A stretch of 64,000 bases of DNA from Meconema thalassinum (taxonomy: Eukaryota; Arthropoda; Insecta; Orthoptera; Tettigoniidae). Below the pieces are notes generated by a model that did not search any database, was not told the origin of the DNA, and was given only the letters and a program-made list of their open reading frames with translations. Where the stretch lies: assembly GCA_946902985.2 (NCBI GenBank), contig OX336389.2, positions 1,013,607,441-1,013,671,440 on the forward strand, given 5' to 3'. Position numbers and translations under genes: made by a program. Position 1 is the first letter of the stretch; every line of letters begins with the position of its first letter. This document shows positions 35,825-49,177 of this stretch, in pieces.

Positions 35825-36410
35825 GTGCTCATGAGATACATCCTTACATAACACCTACACTCCACCCCTATCACACTTTGTCATTGTACTTGTAGAAAAC
35901 TGTGCTCATAAGCACTAGAACTGATCTGTGAAGTCATTGGGCTTCACCATCCCAGTAGTAATTAAAACTACTTAAATACTAGCCCTTGGTCTCCTATTGT
36001 ATTTCATTGTACGATAAATCCCTACCCTCCAACCCTGACCTAGTAGGGCCCAGTGTTATTTAACTATCTGAAAGCATTAGGTAAGCAGTTCGCCTACCGA
36101 CTTGCCACAAAGCACCGGTCAGCAGGTATACTCCACTTAGCACTCACACGTACGCGCTGTCCGCACGCACTGAGTAATAATCGTACATCAACAGGTTATC
36201 TGTTATCACATCAACCCCTTTGCAAACACCCCCATCCCCAAGCTCGCCAGACACTCTGAACACCTGGCAGCTCTCCCCCGAGTTACACTTGAATCACGTT
36301 ACCGTTCCTTCCGCACCCCTATAGAGAACATCCCCCTAAACCGTCCCCAGGTACCACAACACGTTACACAACCCCTAACACACAGTATAAGCCCTTAAAG
36401 GCTATTCAAA

Positions 36411-36426
36411 TGGTGGAAGTGCTGGA
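36411..36426 (+). other. Primer binding site of 14.5-kb element
   Basis: TGGTGGAAGTGCTGGA starts two bases after the 5' LTR ends in CA. The TGG start is as expected for pairing with a tRNA CCA end. The tRNA is not identified. Confidence 0.5.
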
Positions 36427-36722
36427 TACTGCATTTTAAGGGGTTCAGACAAATAATCCCGCAGTAGATCCCGAGACACCTCTCTCGCAAAGCAACGCCA
36501 AATATACCCCATAGATCCGAAAAAAAAATCTTGAGCATAACTCACGCGGAACTGAATAGGCAAGCTACACTATTACAATAATACGGTATTTAACAGCCCA
36601 CTCGCTCACCCACAGACATACAGAAGTGACAACAGGGTACTATTTAGTAGAGAACCCTCAAATACACAGCTAAATACTTGTCTTATGGCGGAGCCACACT
36701 GCTATAAGTTCAAGTGACTCCA

Positions 36723-36745
36723 TACACATATTTTCCTTTCTACAG
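36723..36745 (+). promoter_or_regulatory. 3' splice acceptor before envelope gene
   Basis: ATTTTCCTTTCTACAG, a pyrimidine tract ending in AG at 36744-36745, lies 101 bases before the envelope ATG. Pairing with the LTR donor would remove the PBS region and make a short-leader envelope mRNA. Inferred from sequence only. Confidence 0.55.
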
Positions 36746-36846
36746 ATAGAAAGAGAGTAGGAAAAATATAGCCCCCCTGACAGTTGCACGTTAACAAATA
36801 ACTACAATCGTGCATACACTGTCCCGGGACGTTTTTTAATACCAAA

Positions 36847-38560
36847 ATGACAACATTCACGCACAAGGCCATGCAGACCAGGGCTGCGATGCCACAAAGT
36901 AGCGTCATTCACCTACTAATAATCCTCACCATCACCGGCAGATTCATAGAAGTGCTAGACCAACCCCAACAAGGTGAAAAGGTCAAGATAACTGCCGGGA
37001 TGAATTGGAAAGAAATACCAGGGCAGACAATATATCAGGGGAGCATACCCATCACATACGGCACACCCTTAGAACAACAACACATCCCTCCACCACCCTT
37101 TATGAGACAAGGGCCACATTACACACAATTACATATAATATGGAAGGTCATTGACAGTTTACTCAATACACAAGGGGGTTTTAGACAAGAGGAGAAGCCG
37201 CGTGAAAAAATGCACTCACAACAGCAGAGGGCGAAAAGGGAACTCACATTTATAGGTAATTTCCTGCAATACTGTTGTGGAGTAGCAACGAATCAGGACG
37301 CAAAAACACTACAAATGACACAGCAACAGATCGCAGAATATGCAAATAATTTAAACAAGTTGGTCCACACAAATCACAAGGACCTCACGCAGACAACATT
37401 AAAACTTAACAATTGGACACAAAGCGTGAAAGATACAATTGAAACGTTAGTAGCACAGCTAAAAACGGTCGCTAATGCAACACAGATGAATAGCGACGCA
37501 CAGACTAGACTGCTCACGGCGACCACAAATATGGCCATTGGAAACGCCATAAACACATTTAACATGATCATGTACACGCAAAAGCAACATGATCTAACAC
37601 TATGCAAACAACTCAAGATTCCCGAGAATACAATATCCGCGGATACTCTCCTCAGGGATCTCACAAAACTTAACGAAAAACTACATAAACACGGACACCA
37701 GCTAGCCAAACCTATAGAGCAGATAACTTGGTATTTTACCAAGCCAATCTGCTCATGTATATACTACGCAGACAGTTTACACATTACAATTAGGGTGCCA
37801 ATAATCGACATACACGCTAGCTGGCGATTATATGAATAGATCCCTATACCTTATAAATGGCTCAATAGCACATGCACCTTAACACACGAGCCTACACTGC
37901 TGGCGGTCAACGGCCACGACATCCGGGTGCTAACGGGTAATTCCCTTCATAATTGTATCACCTGCCTGCGCCATACATCTATATAACAACGCGCCCACAA
38001 GCCAGATAATAGAATCTTGCGCGTATAGATGTGAAAAAGGCTCACAGCGGGCACTAATAACGCAAATTGATATCGACACATTTATTATCACAAATTCTAC
38101 ACCGGAAATGCGCATCCGATGCCCCCCACATAAGGCGACATCCTTACATGAGTTTGCGGAGGCATCCCTAGGGGCCCTTGAAATATTATTACCGTGTGAC
38201 TGCCAACTCACATCCAACACGGACATATTGATACCTCATACATTGCCTTGTGATTCAAAAATCACTCGGGAACTTACGATCACGCACACGCTGCCGGCCA
38301 CTTGGACTAAACACATACAGTTACAAATACATAACTTTAAGCCTTTACAGGCACAACCATTATTCTACGACAACGTCACGACAATATTAAATCATAACTG
38401 GTCAATGGCAATCCCATCGTTTGAGGTCACCAAGACACCGTTAAAACATGGCAACCAACCCCTAGCCACAGCAACCCCGCTAAAATATTGGTACAACATG
38501 GACACATCAACAACGGCCACCATGGCGTGGAACGCCTCACTCACGATATTAATGATATAA
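36847..38560 (+). pseudogene. env: Envelope fusion-protein-like gene (broken)
   Basis: Class of insect retroelement envelopes related to baculovirus F proteins. The first frame (330 codons, 36847-37839) opens with a hydrophobic signal-like stretch (residues about 18-31). It has a furin-type site R-A-K-R at residues 128-131 followed by a hydrophobic, glycine-containing segment in the fusion-peptide position, and a long helical region rich in N, Q, T and L (about 150-230). A TAG ends it at 37837-37839. Recognisable sequence continues past the stop, changes frame near 37975-37985, and then stays open to 38560, with paired cysteines of the ectodomain type. No membrane anchor follows at the end. 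Lesions: one stop, one frame change, and loss of the anchor. Normally such a protein is membrane-bound and mediates fusion; this copy should not. Confidence 0.75.
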
Positions 38561-38640
38561 GTTATATATTAGCGAGACAAATGGCACTCGATAGGGACAT
38601 CCGACAAATAAACGCCCCTAGAACACCACCATGAGGTAGA

Positions 38641-39063
38641 TTGACACGCTCCCCATCCGAGGCCAGGAATATACGACTTAGGCGCGCACCCAAACCGTTG
38701 CATTCGATACATCAAGAGCTGCACATGAAAGACCTCAAAACTAGTAAAATACACGACCGAATTAACACAGTATACGGTACACTACCGCCCAACGCGACCC
38801 TGCAAAGAATAAGGGCACATTACGCTGCATTAGGCCTGTATGCCGATTACAAGGACCTAATTCGCGAACATGCGCAGCTCAACAGCAAACTAATCGAAAT
38901 ATACATGTCCGGAAAGCCACAGAAGCCTAAATGGGCACAAGCAGCAAGAATCGAACTGGGGACCGCGCGAGAACACTTCAAACACATGTATATAAAACAT
39001 TCTCCGTCACACTCACACATACACACATGCAGACACTACATAGTTAAAGAACCAAATTTATAA
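38641..39063 (+). CDS. Hypothetical 140-codon basic ORF
   Basis: The ATG-like start is not certain. The predicted product is basic with a central predicted-helical stretch (LIREHAQLNSKLIEIY) and a histidine-rich end. It lies about 80 bp after the envelope remnant, in the same direction. I recognise no family. It could be an accessory ORF, displaced coding sequence of the element or chance, since A/C-biased sequence has few stops in some frames. Confidence 0.25.
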   Translation: MTRSPSEARNIRLRRAPKPLHSIHQELHMKDLKTSKIHDRINTVYGTLPPNATLQRIRAHYAALGLYADYKDLIREHAQLNSKLIEIYMSGKPQKPKWAQAARIELGTAREHFKHMYIKHSPSHSHIHTCRHYIVKEPNL

Positions 39064-39385
39064 AGAAAAATGCAACCCTTACCACATTGGTTACAACGGC
39101 GACACGTTGAATTGGATCCGAAGGGACAACCCTTTATCGCGGCAAGGAGGGTTAAATGATAAGCCAAACCCCCACACAGATTCCTGCATGGCAATAAGTT
39201 GCAATGGGATATTTTATATGCTAGAAATACCATGTGTTTTCTAGATATAGGAGGGATAATACGCCACAAGATCAGTTTGCATAGGCGTGCAAAAAGGTCA
39301 AGGGAAGGCAATGTTTTATGTTGCCATATTATAGGTCCATAGTAGCCATGTAATTTCAGACACTTATTGGTATAATATTGCCGAT

Positions 39386-39805
39386 ATGCCGCAAGACATA
39401 CCATGGCAAAATTTAAATAACCGGGCGCTACATAGCAAATTTAACCCTAAATTACAGGGCAATTGTTTTACACACTCAGCAGCACCGAGCACACATTATT
39501 TAGGAGAGACACTACAGGAGTCAAACCCACGACCTCCCAAGACACTGAGGCAGTCGGTGCACCCACACACGACAGGGCAATCCAAACCACCCCTTCACAG
39601 AACACTTAACACATTAACACAGCGAAGGGGATGCAAAACCACACCCCCACGATACACTAAAGTAGGCCCTACATTAAGAGATAAACCTCGAACCCACGTA
39701 CTCCCAGGACATGGAACACGGAGCCCAAACCCCATTAACCCTATGATACCTGATATTTATATTGTAATTGTATTTATATTATATATGCCAGGATTTGTCA
39801 GGTAG
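39386..39805 (+). CDS. Hypothetical 139-codon ORF with C-terminal hydrophobic segment
   Basis: A proline/threonine-rich, low-complexity product ends in a run resembling a membrane span (IYIVIVFILYMPGF). No family is recognised. The hydrophobic end is intriguing because the envelope remnant upstream lacks an anchor, but composition alone could generate this. Confidence 0.2.
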   Translation: MPQDIPWQNLNNRALHSKFNPKLQGNCFTHSAAPSTHYLGETLQESNPRPPKTLRQSVHPHTTGQSKPPLHRTLNTLTQRRGCKTTPPRYTKVGPTLRDKPRTHVLPGHGTRSPNPINPMIPDIYIVIVFILYMPGFVR

Positions 39806-41651
39806 TCTATGTACCTTATGTACATTAATACATTCAGATACGGATATGCATTCAACGAGTGAGTGAGATAGCAAACTTCAATCACCGCAGACATGAGCTA
39901 CCGCGGTAATATGACCCTTCAGCATGAGTCGACAATAACGAGCAGGCAGCCAGCGCAAGGCAGTAGTCTACTCTGCTGCATTGCAACTTTTGCCACGCGC
40001 AGGGGACAGAACACGAGCACAGATTATTTTCCGGAAGGAGAAATAAATAAAACCATGGAAAGATAGATTCAAATCACCGAAACATAGGCAAGGCAGGGCG
40101 ATATAATAGGGTTGCCCGCAAGCGTTTAAATTCCACACATGCCGTATTGTCCGGTAAACAACTGAACAATCCCGCTCAATTATCGAGTGCGGAAATCACC
40201 ACCCTAGGGATGATTATCATTAGTAAACACTATCGCATTAATAAAACACCGGCAGTTGCTTTCTATTAATTCACAATGCCGCCTAATTAACTTGAACCAC
40301 GAGGATCGTGCCTCACCTCCAAATAAACACCGATTAAAAACTAAAGCCAACCCCCAGGATAGCGAACAGGGTCGCAAGCACGAGATATGACACCAACGGT
40401 TGCATACAGACGATTAAATGCCAGGTACAGAAAATTACACACAGAAAAATGGAAAAACGATCCAACACGCGACCGACTGAAAAGCAGTTGCCCTAATATA
40501 TAGATCATTTGACCAAAAACATACGTCAGCGAAAACAATAGGAATTAAAATTCCACACACACATACGCTATATAAAAACATCCCTAGCAATTGAGCCAGG
40601 AGCAGGTGCACAGTTGCATTAACGCACACCTTAATTGCACAAAGATAGGGCCAACACAGATGATAGCACATTAGCATGCAAATCACACAGAGATATGAAC
40701 AGACAGGTACACGAAAAGTCACAGAAATAATCACAAAACGTGGAAGTACGAAAATTCAAAGATAGGGCTTATCATTAAGCATCAGGCATAGTAAATGTGC
40801 ATACACGGATAGGATGTATGTACTACATGTTCCAAAAGACCATGCAGTGCATCTTTTAAATCACCAAGCCAGGACATGTTACTTGAAAAGCACCGATAGG
40901 CGGTACCATTGAAGCGAGCGACAGCGCCAATAGAATGCATAAGGGAATAGATCCAACACTAAGATAATAGTCAAATAGGGTCAAATTTCGACCGAAAAGT
41001 CGTTAAACTAAATACATCAGCAAAAATAATAGGGGTTAACAATCACACACACAATGTAAAATAATGTACAGGGACAGGAATAGCTCAGTGTTGGATTAGC
41101 TACCACCACTCTGCTATGAGTCTACACTTAATAATGGAAAACTACAATACAGACACACGAACACGATACATCCACACGATAGATCCACACATGAAAAGTA
41201 CTTTTTAAAAGTCGCGTACAGCCCACATAAACGTAAGGCAGCAAGCCACAAGAGAAACATACCCAGGAACCGAACAGGGAAAATTTCAGATTCAAAGAAA
41301 CCTTACCGCACGCGTCACACGCACACGATAGATAACACGATAGATCTACACTTCAACAGTACTTCTAGACGTCGCATACAGCCTACACACGCACCAGGGC
41401 AAAAGCTCACAAGCGAGACATATAAATGACGCTATAAAATGGCATAGCGGTAAGATGCAATAATATTTGTGTCAAAATGATGTTTTAGAGCTGTATTCAA
41501 TACTATATAATTATGTGCATGAGGGATTGTTATGTTTACGCATAAATATTGATATTCTTTGTCATTTTGAAAACACCCTTGCTAGTTAAGTGGCATTGTC
41601 ACAGAGCGAAGTACAAGTTACGAAAACTATATTTGAAGGACACAGTCAAAG

Positions 41652-41862
41652 ACAGACAGATACAATAACACAGGTTGGAGGAGGATACAGTGAACAACGG
41701 ACAGATACAATAACACAGGTTGGAGAAGACATAGTGAAAGATAGACAGATACAATAACACAGGTTGGAAGGACACAGTGAAAGGTAGACAGATACAATAA
41801 ACACAGGTTAGGAGACACGGTGGAAAAGACAGATAGATACAGTAACACAGGTTACAAGGCTT
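41652..41862 (+). repeat. Minisatellite, five ~43-47-bp units
   Basis: The core GACAGATACAATAACACAGG recurs at about 41655, 41699, 41743, 41787 and 41828 with GGTTGGA and ACAGTGAA between. Units are imperfect. It lies in the noncoding part of the 14.5-kb element. Confidence 0.85.
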
Positions 41863-43999
41863 AGCAAATGATTAGAAGACACAAGGAGGGACAGGATTTA
41901 CATTACACACGCCTTTACAAACAATGAACGGACAGGGATATTTTATGTTAGGCCAGTAACCATAGTCGGGTACCACATTTCAAACGACCAAGGTAGCGAA
42001 GCTAAATTTTTTCCAGCGAGAGTAGAAGCACTGCAGTGAGAGGACAGGACAATAACACGGGTTAACATACATAAATACACGGAACTACATTTTCAGAGAG
42101 CAGGGAAAATATTATAAGAAATGAGTGCAGAATATTGCAACAAGTAAGATACCGGTATGTGAAACTAACATGCCAATGTATACAGGCGCGATGAACCAAT
42201 AGGAAAAACAAATAAACATTCCACTCACATAGTTACATACTTTTAAGTAGGACACCTACACACAGTAATCACACCATTTGCCAACCGATTGACACACGCT
42301 ACACAGACATACGGAAGTCAGATGCCTGACGCAGCAAAGTTACACAGCGACACGCAACTACGCAAGGACTCGACCGGTAGAGAGGCCAAAATAGATGGGC
42401 CACACTTGGCACGCCTGGTGGCAGAAAAGTGTATTCACACAACATTAACATTTCCTTTTCTTTCTAAACTGGATCGGTTGTTTTTTTGTTTGTTTTGAAA
42501 GTCAACTTGACTAATATCATGCGGCATGGAACCACACATCATATTGGCCGTAACCGGAGCATTTTTCATGTAGCCTCCGACTAGGGAAACTCATTATCCA
42601 CTAAAATCACCATCCATCCTTAGCCTACGATACGAGGTGTGTCGCTTGAGGCGGCAATTATCGGGGAATACCCGTAACTCGTACCAGGGAACCCACAAAA
42701 AATCATCCAATGCTAACAGGTTCGCCAGTTCAGTGCAGAGGTTACATGTCACGAAAACCCAAATAAAACTTAATCATAATGTATTTCAACGGAGACCACA
42801 AGGCCACTCCGAAACACGACCCAGAACACACGTTAGGATTACATTATTTCCAAAGAATCATCTAATTGGCCTTAATCACATTATCATAGATTAAAATAAA
42901 TTACATCAACAATAACGGAAAGGCAAAGCTTACCTCTCGTTTAATAGAAATGCACGTGTTGATACACGCTAAGTCACGTATTTACCTTAATAGGAGGTAA
43001 CCAAAGCCATTTACATGACATGTGGTCGCCAACGCTTGCGTCCATTTTTATGCCCTTGTGTAGACACAGTAAGTGGCATCTTAGCTAAAACAGGACGCAA
43101 ACTTGGTAAGCACATGTCAGAATCCTACATAAAATACGATATAATTGAACATTAACGAGATGCGAATGATTCTATTATTTACACGTCAAAAATACACTTG
43201 CAAACACATACAATCATACGATTAGAAACTTGTTCCCAAATTAGAGATCATTTTCAAGCCTCATATCAATATAGTGGTAAAATTAAATAAATAGCGGGCT
43301 AGATTTACAGCCTTAGATGCGGCCTTATCGATGGTTGGAGACAAAAATTAATAAGGGACGCAAGGATTGACTAACTGAAACTATGGCCAGTTTGCTTAAA
43401 TAGGTCACAGGGACAGGAGGTCGCATAGAATCTACTTACAACCAGTAATTTAATAGCTGCAGAGGCAATGATCTTGCTAACTGAAGATAAGGGCACCAGG
43501 ACACGCGTAGGTATTTAAACACACCAATGAGCAAACAATCAATAACAAGATGAAACATACGGACACTGTTACCATCATATGCAAATAGGAAAACACACTG
43601 ATACAATTCGTCGTCCTGCACAGAACGCTCAGACCACTAAACTGTAAAATAAATTTTGCGAATTACACAAGATAGGGAAGGAACACGGCATAGTTACATG
43701 CATTTTGCTCATTACACACATATTGGACACGAAACAGAATATAGTATATGGATGGTTATGCACTCGGGAGGATCATAAGGCAGTCGGTAAATTGGACACT
43801 TCCGCGAGCGGGAGATAAGTCTACACAGCAGGAGGGAACATAGAATATAATATTCAATTATCCCCGTAGAAGTACATATAACGGTGTATAAAATGGTATC
43901 GAGCACGGAGCTCTAGCAGCTAATAGACAAAGTACAATCGGCTACACAACTCATATGCGTAGAATAGCGGTGTAGCACAGAGATAACACTATCAGTATT

Positions 44000-44065
44000 A
44001 TGAACACTATTATTATTTTTATTATTACTATTATTATAATTATTATTATTATCATTATTACCATT
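44000..44065 (+). repeat. ATT microsatellite
   Basis: Imperfect (ATT)n with ATC interruptions. Isoleucine-rich open frames over it are artefacts. Confidence 0.85.
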
Positions 44066-44940
44066 CCTACATCCATCCATGACACAGGGACACTAGACGC
44101 CACGCAGCCCAGTCCTAATAACAAACGGAAGAGGCTATTTCTCGTTAACAATCAAAAAACATCACTAACATTACGGCAATAATCGCGCCAATTTGCCGCA
44201 CGACTCTTGTACACCGATTCAGGACACAATACCAGGGCTAGATAAATAAATAGTGGATGGACACAGGAGCAATGAAATGGAAAACACACATGAAAAGATA
44301 ATACATACAATTCGCCCAGCTAGAGAAAAGCACATTGCGTTAACAGACTTTCAAACACATACTACGAGTAGCCATTTTTATCGCGGCCTAGGCTGGAATA
44401 CACAGCGAATCATATCGTAAGTACCCGCCTAGTCGTGACGCAGAGCAGAACTAATGAGAGGCTCCACCCCTACTCATCACCTTGGAAACCACTCGCGCGA
44501 GGATATTGCGTCACGGATAAGCGATACTACCACTGAGCGGCAGCCATACTTTTTTCAAGTCACAGGTCATGACGTCATAACATACGTCATAAGCGTAAAC
44601 ACAGCCGTAATGTAGCGTACACCCAAGCATAGAGTATCAATGAATGCAAGCGGTCGGCGCGCTACGCTACTATATGAATACGGTGCGTACCGCAAGCAAT
44701 AGTGTACGAGCACACATTAATTGAGAATCGGGAATAAACAAATAAGTAAATATCAAGAGACGATAGCAGACTGACGGAAGATAAGAGCGATTATGAACAC
44801 TGAAGCGAAACACATGGGATTGCAAAGGCAAATATAGGAAGTAACTATTACTGCTACCTTTCTCCTAAATAGCGAAATAGCGACACTTAGAGCCAAATAT
44901 AGGGCAATAACCCCAGACTAGCAGTCATTAATTCATATCC

Positions 44941-44968
44941 CCCCCCAAATCACCCCCCCCCCCCCCTT
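44941..44968 (+). repeat. C homopolymer tracts
   Basis: CCCCCCC, AAATCA, then a run of about 13 C. Such runs can be length-variable or misassembled. Confidence 0.8.
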
Positions 44969-47900
44969 CCGCCCCATATAATTAAACATTATCCACATCA
45001 GTGCTAAAGGTTCACTGATACAAATGACAGGTTACCGAAGATGGATCAAGACCAGGGAATTAACATTTAGGTAGGCATAGCGCATATATAGTGAATTAAG
45101 CTCTAAATCAGATAGATGCGACAACAGATCGAGATACAGATAGCGGGGATACAGAGTTAATAATTTGAACTTTCCAGTTAGGAAGACAGGGTTTAACGAT
45201 AAAGCGGCATTCTACTAGCGAAAACAGGAAGCCAATAGACAGCGCATAGTGCGAATCGAGGAATAAGAGGGACTATAATAAAGGAGCGAGCATAATCAGC
45301 ATGAATGATAATAGCTACAGATATAATTTCGACTGGGTGAGGTACGATTAGGCTAATAGTTAGCACGGGAGGGAAAGCATAATAGAAGTTGCCAACAAGG
45401 CTTAGATCAGGCATAGGTCATTAACAATGAAACTTGATCCACCTACGGCAACAGAAACAGAGTGAAAATCATAAATATTAACATTAATATGACCATTATG
45501 ATGAGAGACTAGCACATACAATTAACAAAGCCAGAAGTGATTATCACAGTCAGCAGTGCATTACAAAATAAAAGGCGACAAATGCCATATTTAAAACAAT
45601 GACATTACAAGAAAATTCCCACGCATCATCCCCACAAAATGGAAGGCACATGGTGGATTAACGCCGACATAGGCGCGCCCCATGCTTTATCGCTAAAGAC
45701 TGGTGCCAGGTAGGGCACTTTGGAATTGAAAAGCTATCAGTCGAGCGTAGTCAAATTACCTACTAACAAATTTTGAATCCACAATGCTTATACCTTGACC
45801 TGCATGCGATATATAATAACATACCTTCACACCCCAGTTCGGCAGCTAACAACCGAACTGCAATCCCGATCCTACCCGCTAACAAAAGCTAACTTACTTA
45901 GTTAATCAACTAACCAAATCTAACTACTAATTACATCCCGCATCCCGAGTAGGACCGAAACAGCTGATACCTCATTCGCCACCCGAGAACATGACCTGGT
46001 ATTAACAAATTTCTAACATACAATGAACACCTAATAACAGTATGGGGAAACCTAACCACTCCTCACATCTTACCCAATAACATGTGAACTAAGATGCGCC
46101 ATTGAAAAAGCTAGAGTCCGACAGCCAGGGCAAGGGCGCGCGCCGTGCCTTCTCCCTAAAAACCCACACTGAACCCTAACACACAAACACACCCTCGTGA
46201 GTGTACTTCACCTTGATGGTATGTCCGAAGAGAGATGAATTAAGGGCGAAGCAGGAAAGACCACGATCGGAACAAAAGGCAGAGAGTATCAGGACAGAAT
46301 AAGAGATTGTTAAACAAAAGCAGACATTAATAGAACAGAATCAATCATTTTACAGAAAAACTAGACGAACCACAAGTTAGGGTAGAACCTAGTTACGGAT
46401 AGGTGCCCAGCCAACACAGTTTCTGACGCGACGTTCAGCCTTAACATGAGGTGACGTCCGCCATACTGTGTGATGACGCTTTGAACTAGCCAGACAGGCT
46501 GATGACTCCCTCCGACGACCAATAATGACTAGACCCATTAGATAATAAGTTTAGCTAGTTCATAAGTAAGTAGGCGGCGCCATTGCGAGGCAGCCAAGAC
46601 CTACATGCGCGTAGGTGAAGAGCCAAGAAAGAAGAAAGAAGATTATAAATGATTTTCCTGGCGGTAAGACCGGATTGATCCACGGCACTAATACCAGGTG
46701 ACTGATATTGAATTTTCCTGGATGATGCGAATATAATATAGCCTAATTAAATGTCGGACAGCGGTCCATGAGAAATAGGCTCAAAATGAATGATAAATGA
46801 TTTCCCGGGGACGCCGGACGATGCGATTTACAGGCGATAAAATAGATGATTGATGAATGGCGAATCGGCGTTGTAAGACCGAACGATGCGATTTGAAAGG
46901 CGATTATATGCGATTTTTAGTAATAAACAAGCGAAAAGGCCTAGATGATCACAATTGCGACAACCCCTGGGAAGTCATATCAAATGATGGCGAAGACATG
47001 TCAGTAGGACCATTCTGACAAGCGGATATGAAGGGCATACCCAATGTAAGAAAGAATGTGCCAATGGACACATCAGGTTATCAGGTACAGTAGGTACATC
47101 CACAAAAGATAGGCGAAGTACAGGAGGCATCAGCTGTTTGTCTATCACAGGGGAACCGTGGTTATAATCCCGGGAATAACCAGGTGGACACATCAGCCAA
47201 AAGCGAAGTAGCAACAGCTACACATACCCTGATAGAGGGTACTTCAATACGATGGATAAGGTACCCGCAGAGACGTCTCCGTGCCGGTCGCAGCCACCAG
47301 GGCTCACCGACCTACGAACAGCGCTGCGTGAACACACGCATATATGGCCAGAGAATTCATGAATTCATGATAATAACTGCACATTTTTATTTCAGAGCGA
47401 GCTCCATCGCAGCGACAAGACAATGATCATGGTAACAGGTAATGTGGACCACTGTTATACACTATAAAACACATTGTTACACCACTCTACACCTCAACAA
47501 TTGACACTTCCACACAAACATACAAAGGATTATAGCTACAAGTCGCTAGTATAAGATTCCAGCCGGCTATAGAATTAAGATAGCATATAAGGCGCCGAAA
47601 AAGGCATTTGCACTGTATACGTCAACGATATAATAATTAATGTGGGCACAGAGATAATATGTATTAATAATCATGCGTTCTCTTTCAGATAAGTGGGCAG
47701 ATATCTAGACTCATTCACATGTATACTCTCTCTTTCCTTTCAGATGGTGCAAAATGTAATTAAGCTTCTGTATATATATCTTCTAACGCCGGAAACATAA
47801 ACATGCCTCCCTCTCCTCACAACACATCGTAATTACACTTCCGTTTCACCCTACACACTAACATCCACAGGTTAGAATGATAAATCCTTACCCAGGTCAT

Positions 47901-48204
47901 AGGTACCTGCGGGGTACTTACCGACCCTGGGCGGATAGAAAACAATACCTGCCATGAGGTGTCATACCACGGGAGTAAGAGCTGGCATGGTTTTGTGAAT
48001 GTCAGTCTTTACTGCCAAGATAGGCGCTCACCAACAGGGGTAGCCTATTTACCATAAGATACCATAGAACGGTCGCATAGGATTAAGCTACATAATAAGG
48101 TATATAATAGATGATAGCCGGCATAAGAATAATTATTTGGCCAGGTAAGAGCTCCAAGACACGATGTATTTTTATTTTGTAACACAGGTACCAAGGGCAT
48201 TATC

Positions 48205-48370
48205 GTTACCCGTATTATTATTATTGATTATTAGCATTGTGATTATCACTGCCATTATCATCATGATTATTATTATTATTATCATTGTTACTATTATTAG
48301 TATTATTGTCTTTGTGATTAGGATTATTATCATTATTATGCTGATTATCATTATGGTGATGCCTACAATA
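48205..48370 (+). repeat. ATT/ATC-rich microsatellite
   Basis: Imperfect ATT, ATC and ATG triplets over about 165 bp inside the large element. Confidence 0.8.
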
Positions 48371-49177
48371 TGATTTTTATTATTACTACCAATGTATTTA
48401 CATAAATTATGTCACCACACTGTACACTGTTTACATTATATATGTATTTTCCTTTCATTTCTTCTTAACGACACACTTGTAAAAGTGCCCTATTTTTCTC
48501 CCACACAATAAAAACATTCTTAAAATACCCATAACTTACACCCTAGGCCATTTCGTTTTCCTTTACCTTCCTTCTATTACACTTCAACAGATTTTACACA
48601 TTCCATGTTACTCGCTATACGCATTGAGCATTTTTTTTATCACGCTGCAATGGCAGCAAAAGGGTATTTTATTCCCCAGATGCATTTTTCCTCTCTGCGT
48701 CTACGCCAGGATATGATCATGATTTATAATATGATGATTTTGACTTATAATTTATAATATGATGATTTATAACTTATGATTGTAATTTATAACTTACGAT
48801 TTATGATTTTGATTTACGCTGTTGATTTATATGTTATCATTTTCACAATTGCTATGTTTACATTGTAATTAACTTCACACACGAGAAAACATACATGTAC
48901 AAAAATTGTTCCAAGCCTACACCTTTACCGACTCTGAGCACACGACGCCAAACACTACCGAGAACGACACTTCCCAATCTACAACCCATATACACCCCCA
49001 TACCTACGACCAGCCTACCACGAGGCTTCACACACTCCAAATACACTCTCCCATCACCGCCACCATGGACCATGGATCAAGAATAGAAGGGAGAGGAGAA
49101 GAGCTGAAGAAAGAAGAAGAAGAAGAAAACCACTCCTACATCTCCTCACATTCTACGAGGCCGTAGAATAAAGCAAC

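Larger units (their letters stand above)
35540..36408 (+). repeat. 5' LTR of 14.5-kb element
   Basis: Homologous to 49209-50098. It ends CTATTCA two bases before the PBS. Its outer end begins at AGGGACC and lacks the ~22 bases that precede this point in the 3' LTR. A TATA box and a splice donor lie within it. Confidence 0.85.
39806..49177 (+). other. 9.4-kb apparently noncoding payload of the large element
   Basis: No gag, pol, transposase or host-exon motif was recognised in any frame. The plus strand looks rich in A and C relative to T and G along its length, unlike flanking DNA. It holds a five-copy minisatellite (41652-41862), ATT/ATC microsatellites (44000-44065, 48205-48370), a C-rich run (44941-44968) and GA-rich DNA at 49079-49130. 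Pyrimidine-tract/AG acceptor-like sites cluster near 47396 (TTTATTTCAG), 47689 (TCTCTTTCAG) and 47743 (CTTTCCTTTCAG). Whether this is captured host DNA or decayed viral sequence is open. Confidence 0.5.

Noticed and set aside
36053..36259. 68-codon frame conserved in both LTRs of the large element (also 49746-49952)
   Set aside because: Shared only because the LTRs are duplicates; it has no start context or motif.
41652..41862. CRISPR-like spaced repeats
   Set aside because: Units are contiguous and imperfect with similar intervening sequence; this is a minisatellite in eukaryotic DNA.
45601..45780. Possible decayed integrase or RT in the large element payload
   Set aside because: Isolated W and HFG-like words appear in one frame, but no ordered set of pol motifs could be found around them.
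48164..48373. Isoleucine-rich small membrane-protein-like frame, and similar ones at 43951-44182 and 54159-54511
   Set aside because: Translation of ATT/ATC microsatellites; composition artefact. The first ~40 codons at 54159 belong to the real carrier exon, but the rest reads through its donor.
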